Origin: CAYGZM01 sp964354365
GTDB taxonomy: Bacteria > Planctomycetota > Phycisphaerae > Sedimentisphaerales > Anaerobacaceae
DNA: 64,000 nucleotides
NCBI GenBank assembly: GCA_964354365.1
Contig: CAYGZM010000001.1
Coordinates: 1-64,000 of the forward strand
Direction: 5' to 3'
Part shown: one piece after another, positions 1-8,761 of the stretch
Layout: every line of letters starts with the position of its first letter
Position numbering within the stretch: the first letter of the stretch is position 1
Notes under the pieces: model-generated
What the model saw: the letters and a program-made list of their open reading frames with translations, nothing else
Told to the model about the DNA's origin: nothing
Databases searched by the model: none
Position numbers and translations under genes: made by a program

Positions 1-254
1 GGACCGACACCCCCTGATAAATTCAGATTTTTTTCAGGCTTGCCGAAAGCACACCCTCCGTCCGGGTCCCAGGACGCCTGTCCACTGAACAAGACATTGC
101 AGACCGGTGCGTAATATCTGTTTAGGGATGAGTCATGCACGTGCGGAGTTATGGTCAGGACAGGGACGGGATTGGCACTGCACGCGAAAGCCCCATCGCC
201 GGAAAGAGCTGTCAGTATCGCAGGCAATAACCATATCAGAAGCTTCGTTTTCAT
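1..254 (-). CDS. Exported protein with PKD-like start, cut by the left edge
   Basis: An open frame starts with ATG at 252-254 and runs off the window; about 84 codons are visible. A strong GGAGGT ribosome binding site lies a few bases upstream, only 14 bp after the stop of the TPR gene, so the two are probably co-transcribed. The first 24 or so residues are a lysine-positive, hydrophobic signal peptide ending near AFACS. Residues about 50-68 contain FSGQASWDPDGG, which matches the opening strand of a PKD (Ig-like) domain. The role is unknown because the rest lies outside the window; by context it is a cell-surface or secreted protein. Confident as a gene, not as to function. Confidence 0.75.
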   Translation of the reverse strand, partial: MKTKLLIWLLPAILTALSGDGAFACSANPVPVLTITPHVHDSSLNRYYAPVCNVLFSGQASWDPDGGCAFGKPEKNLNLSGGVG

Positions 255-267
255 TCTTGTACCTCCC

Positions 268-2142
268 CTATTGTGGTGGCCTCGGCTGCCAGCGATTGAG
301 GATGTCGCGAGCGGCAGGCGCCGCCATGGACTGAGGATATTTTGCCAGAAGTTCTTCACACGCCTGCCGGACCCTCGCCGCCCCTTCTTCCATAGGGATT
401 TGCCCGGACCATACCAATTCTTGATAACAGGACGCGATGCAGAACTGTGCGTTCCAGGCGAATTGATGCTCCGGCCACCTTTCCACCAGCGGACGGGAGA
501 ACGCTATCGCTTTAGAATAATCGCCCGCCTTCTCGTAACAGCGCGCCGATAAGTAGTAAGCCTGAGTCGTGCTGGGCGACTGGGGTAAGTCCGCTATCAC
601 TCTTTCCCAGACACCTAAGGCTTTGCGAAAACAATCTTTCCCTTGGTCGTTCCGGCCAGCGTTTTCGCAGCGGAAACCCTCGTTCCAATACTCTTCACCT
701 ACTTGGAACACGGCTGCGGGTAAGCCAGGGTGGTCATTGAAATCGAGAATGAGCCCGTCAATAACAGCATCCACGTCCTCAGCAGTCTCAATCTCCCCGG
801 TGCGAATATCTGATAATGCCAGGCCCATCTGCGACCACAACGCGTGCTCGGCGTTCGGATGGTTGTCCAGAACATACTGGTAAAGCTCCCGCGCCTCGTT
901 GTGGCTTCCGGATTTACGGTACTGGTCCGCGACCCAGCACGTGGCGGCAGGTATGCCAGGGTTCTTCGAGTAATCGGCCAATAGCCTCTGTGTCTCCGCA
1001 TCGGCGTTCGGGTCGCCTAAAGCGATCTTCGCAATCGCCAAGTTCATCTGCGACCACAGTGCCTCCTGCGTGCCCCCGTGGTTCTCAACCACGAACTCGT
1101 ACAGATCAAACGCGTCATCGTACTTCTGCGCCTTGCGGTACTCGTCGGCTACGGTACGAATAGCATAGGGTAACCGGTCGTCTTTCTTGGCAGAATAGGC
1201 GAATAGCTTTCTAAGAGCCTCTTGCGCAGCATCCTCACGTGCCAGGTGAATATTTGACAATACCAGATTCATCTGCGCCCAAAACGCATGCTCTGAATCA
1301 AGGTGTTTATCCAAAACGTACTGGTAAAGCTCGCACGCCTCTGCGTGATGGCCTGACTTGCGGTACTCATCCCCCAGCAAGCAGGCCGCTATCGACATCC
1401 GGTTATCCTCGAAGAAATCTATGTGCAATTTCGCCGTAGCGGCATCAGCGGCATCTATATCACCCAGTAGCATACTCGAAATAGCCAGGCCCGTTTGCGA
1501 CCAAAACGCATCCTCTGCTTTGGGCCAGTTGCTCAGAACTTGTCCATAGAGTGCCAGGGCTCTTGTGTGTTGTCCTCTGCGGCGATAATCATCACCCAAA
1601 AAGCAAATTGCCTTCGGCATAAGCTTATGCCCTGAGTATTGGGTACACAGCTTCTCAAAGGCAGCTTGCGCCCCGGCAACATCTCTAATCGCCTCGCTGC
1701 AGATCACCAAGTCCATTTGGGACCAAAATGCAAATTCGTTCTCCGGCCAGTGGTCGATTACGTAGCGGTGAAGCTCGGCTGCCTTCGCATAGTTTTCCGC
1801 CTTGCGATAGGCATCTCCAACCTTGGTGACTGCTTCAGGCAGAAGCTCGTGTTGGGGGTACTGGGTGAGCAGATTTTCCAGGTTCGCCTGTGCATCCGTC
1901 TGTTTGCCCCAGGCAACGTACAGGGCGGTGAGCTTCTGTTGTGCCCGGAAACCGTCAGGAGTGGCCGGATGTTCTGTGGCGATTTGGCTGTAGATGCTCT
2001 CGGCTTGTTCGTACTTGCTCTCATTCGTAAGTTGCTCTGCCTTTTGGAACTGGGCTGCTACGTGGGAGATCGCGCCACCGGCCAGCCCAATAGACAGCAT
2101 CAGCGCCAAAACGATGGTTGCGAAATGAATGCCTGTGCGCAT
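268..2142 (-). CDS. Exported TPR-repeat protein
   Basis: About 624 residues. The start is taken at the ATG at 2142 because GGAGGT lies just upstream; an earlier in-frame ATG at 2157 would place that Shine-Dalgarno inside the gene. An N-terminal signal peptide (ending near SHVAAQ) is followed by about seven repeats of some 70 residues. Their consensus includes GDEYRKxG, EAxELYQYVLD and a WSQM(N/G)LA segment, which fits long tetratricopeptide units in pairs. Such solenoids mediate protein-protein contacts in the periplasm or at the cell surface. No enzymatic domain is seen. The next gene downstream on the same strand (PKD-like, cut by the window) is 13 bp away and likely shares its transcript. 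Confidence 0.85.
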   Translation of the reverse strand: MRTGIHFATIVLALMLSIGLAGGAISHVAAQFQKAEQLTNESKYEQAESIYSQIATEHPATPDGFRAQQKLTALYVAWGKQTDAQANLENLLTQYPQHELLPEAVTKVGDAYRKAENYAKAAELHRYVIDHWPENEFAFWSQMDLVICSEAIRDVAGAQAAFEKLCTQYSGHKLMPKAICFLGDDYRRRGQHTRALALYGQVLSNWPKAEDAFWSQTGLAISSMLLGDIDAADAATAKLHIDFFEDNRMSIAACLLGDEYRKSGHHAEACELYQYVLDKHLDSEHAFWAQMNLVLSNIHLAREDAAQEALRKLFAYSAKKDDRLPYAIRTVADEYRKAQKYDDAFDLYEFVVENHGGTQEALWSQMNLAIAKIALGDPNADAETQRLLADYSKNPGIPAATCWVADQYRKSGSHNEARELYQYVLDNHPNAEHALWSQMGLALSDIRTGEIETAEDVDAVIDGLILDFNDHPGLPAAVFQVGEEYWNEGFRCENAGRNDQGKDCFRKALGVWERVIADLPQSPSTTQAYYLSARCYEKAGDYSKAIAFSRPLVERWPEHQFAWNAQFCIASCYQELVWSGQIPMEEGAARVRQACEELLAKYPQSMAAPAARDILNRWQPRPPQ

Positions 2143-2575
2143 TGCTCGTACCTCCACTTCAATTGTCTCACTGACCGTTTTCGCCTCGCCAGTCCGCAGA
2201 AGGCCTTTGCAAACACACCACCCGCGCAGACAGTCCGGCTCGGCCGAACACCACGTCAGTAATCGTCTCGCGTTATCTAAGAATCCACGTTGGAACTATT
2301 AAATTACCCTCCCCTAACAGACATGTGAACAACAAAATAGAAAATCTTGAAAAATTTTTCCAGGAACATCCCAAAGCTAATCCCCCGCAAACCATTATTC
2401 GGAAACAGCCTCTGCCCCCACCATTTACCCGTTGAATCGCCCAAATTTTACTTGCCTTCCGCCTCCAAAATACGTAAAATGGTTTATGTGCTGCACAACG
2501 TAGCATAAGCAGCACCACACTGGAAAAGTAAAAAATAAATGTTCCCCGGGGGTTGTGGGCGGAGATGTCGGCGCG
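2143..2575. other. Intergenic stretch, no gene seen
   Basis: About 430 bp between the TPR gene and the GH16 gene. The reading frames here lack ribosome binding sites and recognisable motifs. It presumably holds the promoter of the TPR gene, but I could not pick out a convincing -35/-10 pair. Confidence 0.5.
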
Positions 2576-4219
2576 TCAGTCCGGTCTTCTTTTGAAGACC
2601 CTGACGTAGTCGATGAAGTACTTCTGGGGGAAGATTGCATCGTCGATGCCTTTTTGTCCGCCCCAGGAGCCGCCGATCGCTGCGTTCAAGATGAGATAAT
2701 GCGGCTTGTCGTAGGGCCAAACATCATTACCCTTTCCCTCATTTTTGAACGTGAAGTAATTCTGGTCGTCGAGGAAGAAATCAATCCGATCCTCATACCA
2801 CTCAATCGCATAGACGTGATACTGCTCGTAAGGTTTTTCCGCCTTGATCCTCGAGCCTTTGCCCGTACCCTGCACGTGATTGTAGGCTTTCGTATGTATG
2901 TTGGCGCAAATAGTGTCCGGATCGAATCCGACGTTCTCCATAATGTCGATTTCGCCGCAGGCGGGCCAGCCGACCTTGTCTCTATTTGTTCCCAGCATCC
3001 AGATTGCGGGCCACATTCCTTTGCCGGTCGGGAGTTTCGCTCGCACTTCAATTCGGCCGTACAACCATTCGGCCTTGTGCCATGTATGCAGACTTGCCGA
3101 GGTATATTCGCCGTTTTCGTATTTCTCCTTGCGCGACTCAATTATCAGCGCGCCTTGCTCAATACGGGCGTTCTCGATGCGGGCTTTTGTGTAGTATTGT
3201 CTCTCGCGGTTGCGTATGAAGCCAGCTTCATAATCCCACTTGCTCTGGTCCGCCAGTCCTTCATTGTTGAACTCATCGGCCCAGACCAGCTCCCACTTGT
3301 CGTCAAAGCCGGCCTGCGGCCAACTCATCTGCTCGATAGGGCAGTCCATCCTCGACTTCAGCGCAGTACGATTCTCCGTGTCGCCGCCGGTCTGAAGGAA
3401 GAACCGGCCATCCTTGACTCCGGCGTCGATATTCATCGTTGGTGTCGCGTCGGCCGTGAACGTTGCCTGGGTAAGCGGTTGCCACTGGTTGTCTTTGGTC
3501 TTGACCCAGCCGTTGCCGTATTGTGCCCGACGGACATTCCCTGCGCTGCGCCCGTCGCGCCGGAAATCCTCGATGAATGAGTAATACCCGCTGAGGTAGT
3601 CTCCGCCGGTAATCGTCTGGAAGGATGCCAGGTGCTTCCAATTCTTTTCTTCGTTGAGATAGAAATAGGCGGCATAAGTTGTTCGATCGCCTTCGACGGA
3701 GGCCTTGACCATACATTTATACGTTTCGCCGACCTTCCATTGGTAGTCGAACATGCTCTTGCCGCCGGTGCCTTCATTGCCGAACCGGCTGACACGTACG
3801 CCTTCTCCCTCATGCAGCACCTTAACTCGCCGGTCCTCTGCGACGGCGTTGGGATTATCCTGATTTCCCGCTTCCCACACCGAGAAAATCACAACCTTCT
3901 TATCCTCTGACAACTCCTGGATGCCGAAATACCCGTGTTTGAAGCCGCACACACAGAAATAGCTGCCCGGGTAACTCTTCTCCACGGTCACTTCATTATA
4001 GTACACGACGCCTTGCTCTGCGGGATACCACAAGTGCACGCTCCGCGCAGCCCGCGGCAGCGATTCCTCCGCTGCAAATGCACAAACCGGACCCCATAAA
4101 CTGAGGCCGACCATCAGAAACATTATGCGCAGCGCCGCCTCAGCCAAACCGCCGCCGCGCGCTTCGGCGCAGACTCTGCGCAGGGAATACGGTGCGAGAC
4201 TACCGGGTTTTTCGTTCAT
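2576..4219 (-). CDS. Secreted DUF3472 plus GH16 glycosidase (laminarinase/agarase type)
   Basis: 547 residues. The start at 4219 follows AAGGAG by a good distance; the hydrophobic export segment sits unusually far in, at about residues 30-50. Residues about 55-290 resemble DUF3472, a beta-rich module often attached to glycosidases. The C-terminal part, about 305-545, is glycoside hydrolase family 16: the signature EIDIMENVG gives catalytic Glu423 and Glu428 with Asp425 between them. GH16 enzymes hydrolyse beta-1,3/1,4 glucans or galactans with retention, here outside the cytoplasm. The substrate cannot be decided from sequence alone. It is followed on the same strand, after 433 bp, by the TPR gene. 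Confidence 0.88.
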   Translation of the reverse strand: MNEKPGSLAPYSLRRVCAEARGGGLAEAALRIMFLMVGLSLWGPVCAFAAEESLPRAARSVHLWYPAEQGVVYYNEVTVEKSYPGSYFCVCGFKHGYFGIQELSEDKKVVIFSVWEAGNQDNPNAVAEDRRVKVLHEGEGVRVSRFGNEGTGGKSMFDYQWKVGETYKCMVKASVEGDRTTYAAYFYLNEEKNWKHLASFQTITGGDYLSGYYSFIEDFRRDGRSAGNVRRAQYGNGWVKTKDNQWQPLTQATFTADATPTMNIDAGVKDGRFFLQTGGDTENRTALKSRMDCPIEQMSWPQAGFDDKWELVWADEFNNEGLADQSKWDYEAGFIRNRERQYYTKARIENARIEQGALIIESRKEKYENGEYTSASLHTWHKAEWLYGRIEVRAKLPTGKGMWPAIWMLGTNRDKVGWPACGEIDIMENVGFDPDTICANIHTKAYNHVQGTGKGSRIKAEKPYEQYHVYAIEWYEDRIDFFLDDQNYFTFKNEGKGNDVWPYDKPHYLILNAAIGGSWGGQKGIDDAIFPQKYFIDYVRVFKRRPD

Positions 4220-4329
4220 TTTCGATTCTCCTTGTCAAACGAATCAGTGGAACCTGCTATAGGGTGATTGTATCGAATTCGCCGGAGGCGTCAACCCTGA
4301 CGTTGAGGTGTTTTGCTTTGCTATGCCTC

Positions 4330-5742
4330 TCATATCGACCAATCTTGAAGCCAATTGGCGCAGAGAGTGCAGAAGTCCTCGAAGTCCACCTTGCAATCCA
4401 GGTTGACATCACCTTCGACCGCGCCCAGACCGCCGCAAGGCGCTTCATTCACCCGCTCCATTAGTTGCACGTACACTTGATCGTCGATAGGAAAATTCAG
4501 CCCTGCGAACTCCTCGCGCCTGTCCGATCCGAAGGTGTATGACAAGGCTGCGACAAACAGAGTTGCCCGATACGACTCCGCCTGCGAGCTGTTGACGTGC
4601 TGGCTGTACTGCCCGTGCCAGTCTTCATTGAAATGGGACAGGAAATCGCAGAACCGCCGGGTCGGAACTCGAAAGCCCAGGCCCCCGTTTTCGGCGTGTT
4701 CGATGAATTTGTATGCAATGGTCATGAAGGTATCGAAGGTCTCATCCTCCTGCGTCGCCGGGTCATTCCACGAGTTGAAGATGCTGCCGTTGTCGATATA
4801 GCGCTGATAGGCATTTCTAACAACGCTGAACGTCGCCAGGGCCTGTTGGCCAATCTCTGCGATCTGTGCTTCTTCGAGCCCGTATCGACCAGCATGGTTC
4901 ACCATTTCATAGGCAGTGGCGTGCTGAAAAATCTGGGCCATCGTTTCGGAATAGACAGCATTGGCACATCCATCGATCCGGCCGCCGTAACGAAATGCAC
5001 GCGGAAAGTTCAGTGTAACGTTGTGCCCCATTTCGTGGAAGAATGACGAATACTGTATCGTGCCATTCATCGCCTCACAGGAGGCGGCAAAGGAAACGGG
5101 CGTGGTGAACCACAATGAATACATCCCGCCGCCGCCAAGGGCCGGGTCTTTGAGAACCACCTGGTGAAAACTCCCGCCCGGCAGCTCAGTATCCTGATCG
5201 ACAAAATCCATCTGTATTGTCGCCGCGACCGTGAGCACATACTCCATCGTTTCACGCGGCGCCGTCACAAAGCAGTCGTCCTCCATAGAAGTCAATCCGG
5301 CCGGCGGCACATATCCCGGCATACGGCTGTCCAGGCTCACCTGCGTATCGGGAATGGCCACAGTGATTCTATCCGGCAGCCGGATCGGCAGAATGGATGG
5401 GGCTGTGAAGTATATTGCGGCCTTTGTCTGGTCGGATGTGCCGTCGCTATAATGGGCTGTAACCGTGACAGCATAGTTTCGCTCTTTGTCGGCGTAAACG
5501 TGCTGCATAGGAAACCAGCCATCCTCAACATTGCCGTCGCCCCAGTCCCAGGTGAATGGCGCCGTAGGACGACGCGAATCACCCCCATTGACTGCCACTT
5601 GGCCTGTGTCTTTGTTGAATGTTTCAAAAAATAGAGTGAGTGTCTTTGGGGCCGAAAGATACGGTTTGTAGCTGAAAGACTCTGCCTGAGCAATAGTTGA
5701 GAATAACAACAGCCACGGTAATAAGTAATACTTGAACCTCAT
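4330..5742 (-). CDS. Exported PKD / HExxH metallopeptidase-like protein with dockerin-like tail
   Basis: 470 residues, start chosen at the ATG preceded by AGAAGGA. A signal peptide covers about residues 1-20. Residues about 30-110 form a PKD-like domain (FTWDWGDGNVEDGW, then HVYADKERNYAVTVTA). HEMGH at residues 236-240 is a zinc-binding HExxH, and SETMAQ downstream could supply the third (glutamate) ligand of a gluzincin. The last 25 residues (GDVNLDCKVDFEDF...NWL) are the dockerin-like calcium-loop motif typical of Phycisphaerae exported proteins. It is probably a secreted peptidase or mucin/glycoprotein-acting enzyme; the peptidase family is not recognised. Confidence 0.78.
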   Translation of the reverse strand: MRFKYYLLPWLLLFSTIAQAESFSYKPYLSAPKTLTLFFETFNKDTGQVAVNGGDSRRPTAPFTWDWGDGNVEDGWFPMQHVYADKERNYAVTVTAHYSDGTSDQTKAAIYFTAPSILPIRLPDRITVAIPDTQVSLDSRMPGYVPPAGLTSMEDDCFVTAPRETMEYVLTVAATIQMDFVDQDTELPGGSFHQVVLKDPALGGGGMYSLWFTTPVSFAASCEAMNGTIQYSSFFHEMGHNVTLNFPRAFRYGGRIDGCANAVYSETMAQIFQHATAYEMVNHAGRYGLEEAQIAEIGQQALATFSVVRNAYQRYIDNGSIFNSWNDPATQEDETFDTFMTIAYKFIEHAENGGLGFRVPTRRFCDFLSHFNEDWHGQYSQHVNSSQAESYRATLFVAALSYTFGSDRREEFAGLNFPIDDQVYVQLMERVNEAPCGGLGAVEGDVNLDCKVDFEDFCTLCANWLQDWSI

Positions 5743-6237
5743 AATTATTCCTTCTTTTTAACTGCAAAAATGTCTAACTTATATCTTACCATATTGGCAT
5801 AGAAATTTCAACGGTTCGCCGTATTCGGATCAGGCCAATCGCAAAGTCCAGGAAACCGAGCCATCAAGATGGGCGACAGTCTGCGGGAACCACGTTCTTG
5901 CAGTCGAGAACCGCGATTTCACCAGGCGTAATATTTAACCTTCCTCCCTTTGGGCGACTTTGCGTTCGCCCTGGGGTAGGGAGAATTCTGAGGTAGGGTC
6001 TGCTGGAGCAGATAGGATGGTAGGAGTGCCACTGGTGAGTATTGGGCCAAGTGGGATAGGGAGAAGGTGGGCAGGGAGCCGATTTTTACCAGTTATGGCC
6101 GAAATTCGGTCTTCTTGCCTTGCTTAGCCACTTAAGTGGGTTATACTTTACATAGGCGTCTATATACTTAACTCAGCCTGCTTTTTTGCCGATGTATTGA
6201 CCGACGGGAATCTCACTTTCACGCACGGAGGACCAGA
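5743..6237. other. Divergent intergenic region
   Basis: About 495 bp between a minus-strand gene and the plus-strand small-gene group. No coding frame is convincing. The right half carries a candidate promoter and a 12-bp palindrome, listed separately. A purine-rich patch (about 5975-6080) has no recognised role. Confidence 0.5.
6120..6147 (+). promoter_or_regulatory. Candidate sigma-70 promoter with palindromic spacer
   Basis: TTGCTT (6120-6125), a 16-bp spacer and TATACT (6142-6147) point toward the small membrane protein gene at 6238. The spacer contains a perfect 12-bp palindrome, CCACTTAAGTGG (6128-6139), placed where a repressor could block RNA polymerase. Inferred by consensus only. 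Confidence 0.4.
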
Positions 6238-6519
6238 ATGAACAAGACCCAGTTAATAGTCCTGTGGATAGGCATAGCCGGGTTCGTCCTTGTCGGGCTT
6301 AATCCACATTGGGCAGCGATAAGAAAAGTTCAAGGTTGGCCCCCAGAATATAAGTTCTGTTGGGGACCTGAGAGCATGGAAAAACTCGTTGTCGGTTGGG
6401 GGGCGGTGGTGGTGGTTACCGGGGGTTTGATTTGCACTCTTGGAGTCCACCCTGACCTAATACAGAAGATTTGGCAGAAGTTCAGGAAGTTTCTATTGTC
6501 CCCATCGAGGCATTTGTAA
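6238..6519 (+). CDS. Small membrane protein, unknown
   Basis: 93 residues with a good GGAGG ribosome binding site 9 bp before the ATG. Two hydrophobic segments (about residues 5-22 and 52-70) flank a loop containing WPPEYKFCWGPESMEK. The tail is basic (KIWQKFRKFLLSPSR). The most likely topology is two membrane passes. I do not recognise a family. It is first of three short plus-strand membrane protein genes in about 1.1 kb; all three may be accessory cargo. Confidence 0.6.
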   Translation: MNKTQLIVLWIGIAGFVLVGLNPHWAAIRKVQGWPPEYKFCWGPESMEKLVVGWGAVVVVTGGLICTLGVHPDLIQKIWQKFRKFLLSPSRHL

Positions 6520-6624
6520 GAAATACCCTACTATCGACAAGCTTCGCAAGGCCATTGTTAGAATGGGGGAGGGATGTCAGCGAGAACACTTGTGCTACGC
6601 TCTTGATGCGAAAGGTAGGAACAA

Positions 6625-6828
6625 ATGCAAAGCATAATAAACAAAATAAAGGAAAACATTGCAGATCGGATAGTTGAGGTTTTCTGGGTTGCGATAAAAG
6701 CGGCAGTAATCGCAGCCATAATTCTGCTTCTACTGCGAGTAATTCCCATAAATATTGAACACGATGGGAGGGTAACAGTTCAGCAAGATACCGGCCACCC
6801 GTACCGTCCCGGGTACCGTGGGAATTGA
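6625..6828 (+). CDS. Small single-pass membrane protein, unknown
   Basis: 67 residues with an AGGTAGG ribosome binding site before the ATG. An amphipathic N-terminus (MQSIINKIKENIADRIVEVF) leads into one membrane helix (about residues 24-42, AAVIAAIILLLLRVIPI) and a short polar tail with RVTVQQDTGHPY. This tail is proline and glycine rich. Function unknown. A 13-bp sequence just upstream (6554-6566) recurs before the next small gene, which suggests these units spread or duplicated together. Confidence 0.55.
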   Translation: MQSIINKIKENIADRIVEVFWVAIKAAVIAAIILLLLRVIPINIEHDGRVTVQQDTGHPYRPGYRGN

Positions 6829-7039
6829 AGGAGTATTGCAGATTGTGAGGCTTCTGGGGACTCTGTTTGATTCTGTTGAGGACATTACTCTTGCACAAGC
6901 GAGTGTTGGCCGGGGATTTCCTTTGGACGGCGGCGGGCAATTGTTAGAATGGTGAACAGGCGGGAGAATCTCGGGTTAGCTATCACACTTGCACTGGTGC
7001 GAAGACAACGACCCGTAGCCCAATATGCGAGAGGCTCTC

Positions 7040-7330
7040 ATGAAAGCATCCAATGTGAAAAGGGAAAAGTTTATGGGGTCTGTGTTCCTCACAGTGGCCA
7101 CTTCTTGTTTCGTTCTCACACAAATGAAGTGGGCAATAGTGGTTGTGACGGGAGTTGTATTGGTGTCACTAAGACTGTTTGGCGTCATCGCTTGGCCTTG
7201 GATGTGGGTCATCCTTTGGGCTCCACTCCTGCTGGATGTCGCCCTATTGCTACTCATGGTTGTCCTTTGGGTGTGTATGCGGTTCCTCCTGGCTCTCTTT
7301 AGCCGTCCCGCAGAAGATGATGAAGTCTGA
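7040..7330 (+). CDS. Small multi-pass membrane protein, unknown
   Basis: 96 residues if started at ATG 7040, which has GAGAGG at suitable spacing; an in-frame ATG at 7025 is less well placed. Three hydrophobic stretches (about residues 8-22, 27-45 and 50-80) are rich in Val, Leu and Trp, and the tail RPAEDDEV is acidic. It is an integral membrane protein of unknown function. It ends the three-gene group and converges on the minus-strand gene at 7386. Confidence 0.55.
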   Translation: MKASNVKREKFMGSVFLTVATSCFVLTQMKWAIVVVTGVVLVSLRLFGVIAWPWMWVILWAPLLLDVALLLLMVVLWVCMRFLLALFSRPAEDDEV

Positions 7331-7385
7331 GAGTGCCCGCGGCGAAGGAAATTGAGGGAAAATTAATAAAGACAAAACACATTTT

Positions 7386-8540
7386 TCATATAATATAACC
7401 TATACCTGAATCGGCAATTGGTTCCACGTTAGAATTGAATACATAGTTTTTCAACTTATATGTATCAGTATAGCAATATATAGTCTGGTTCACGAATCCT
7501 GTATAGGTATAAAATCTAACCGTAACAATATCCTTCTCTAAAGCAACAAACGGTCGGAAATCCATAGGTTTAGTTTTGAGCCAGATCCAATTATCCCCTT
7601 GCTGTTTGAATTGTTCAAATTCAGACATCTCAAAGATTTCGCATGATCCCATATCCCAACCAAAGAGTTTAGAGAAATCCCATGGGTCACTACCGAGAAT
7701 TATATGGCAGGACCAAACCACACCATGCATAGAAGCTCCAAACTCGGCTATTTCTCTTGCAAAGAGAGAGGCGTAAAAGTATGAACGGAGAGATTCATCT
7801 CCTTCTATAGCATCCATTATGTTTTCAAGCCCTTCAGCTGGGCGAATAAGTATATTCTCACCGCCCATTGTAAGGCCATCCAAGCAAGAGTTTTCAATAG
7901 GAAACGGTCTGGGTAAGCTAAATAAGTCTATCAGCTCAGACTTCTTGTCATCATATGTTTCCGGCATTGCCCAGACATTTCCTATACTACCTTCGCAGCA
8001 TTCATAAGGAAAGGCCTTGAGTGTAAAACCTGGCTTAAGATGCAGTAGATCAAATGCCAATAATACAGATAAAGGATCTTCAGCTTGCCTTGCTTTATAA
8101 ATTAATGGGAAAATATCCTTCATTTCAAGATGGATTTGTTTGTCCATTATGCGGCTGGTTTTTATTTTGAATTGCCTGTACTTTTCCCGCTGTTCGTCTG
8201 TCATACCTGCAAGCAAGTCTTCACCCGTTCTTGGGTCAGTAAGTGTTACACCATACTTATTGTGCCTCTCAGCTATCTGTGCAGCTAATTTTCTGATGTT
8301 CTCGTTTTTCTTATCAGCTTGTGCCGTAAAAATCTTATTAGGTATTTGCGTTCTTTTCCATTTTCGCCAGTACCAGGTTATATCACTCAAAATGAACAAC
8401 GGCCAAAGAAAGCACTGGATAATTGGTAGGTCTCTCCGCCTGACATAATTGGGCTGATTATGAATAGGTTCCCTGAAGTGTAGCCAAACACGGAAGACAC
8501 CTATCAGGATATAAATTGTAGAAATGATTACGATATACAT
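7386..8540 (-). CDS. Membrane-anchored protein of unknown function, AT-rich
   Basis: 384 residues. One or two hydrophobic segments lie at the N-terminus (about 1-17 and 40-58, the second with IIQCFLWPLFILSDITWYW), followed by a basic stretch and a long soluble part. The soluble part shows no catalytic motif I know; notable local patterns are LTDPRTGEDLLAGMTDEQ and several Trp/Cys-rich segments (SCHIILGSDPWDFSKLFGWD). Base composition is clearly more AT-rich than the neighbours, which suggests acquisition by transfer. It is not part of an evident operon. Confidence 0.65.
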   Translation of the reverse strand: MYIVIISTIYILIGVFRVWLHFREPIHNQPNYVRRRDLPIIQCFLWPLFILSDITWYWRKWKRTQIPNKIFTAQADKKNENIRKLAAQIAERHNKYGVTLTDPRTGEDLLAGMTDEQREKYRQFKIKTSRIMDKQIHLEMKDIFPLIYKARQAEDPLSVLLAFDLLHLKPGFTLKAFPYECCEGSIGNVWAMPETYDDKKSELIDLFSLPRPFPIENSCLDGLTMGGENILIRPAEGLENIMDAIEGDESLRSYFYASLFAREIAEFGASMHGVVWSCHIILGSDPWDFSKLFGWDMGSCEIFEMSEFEQFKQQGDNWIWLKTKPMDFRPFVALEKDIVTVRFYTYTGFVNQTIYCYTDTYKLKNYVFNSNVEPIADSGIGYII

Positions 8541-8761
8541 TTAGGCGACCTTTAAATCAAATTGAGATAATTTTCGGTGGTCAGACTATTCTGTTTTTAT
8601 CCTTAGATTCTTTCAATGTATACTGCTCACGATTGAAAAATCCCGTGGGCTTACTCGGGACAGCCACCCATTTTTCTTCTCCGTTCTATTCGGCTCATCT
8701 ATTTCAACCAGCTCTCATCACGCACTTGGAGATCACGTTCCATTCCTTTAGTTCTGCGCGG

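Noticed and set aside
2555..3580. A 341-codon plus-strand frame opposite the GH16 gene
   Set aside because: Shadow; no start signal, no domain.
6554..6952. Integron cassette array
   Set aside because: Only the 3' core-like repeat is seen, no paired 5' attC half and no integrase; kept only as a hypothesis.
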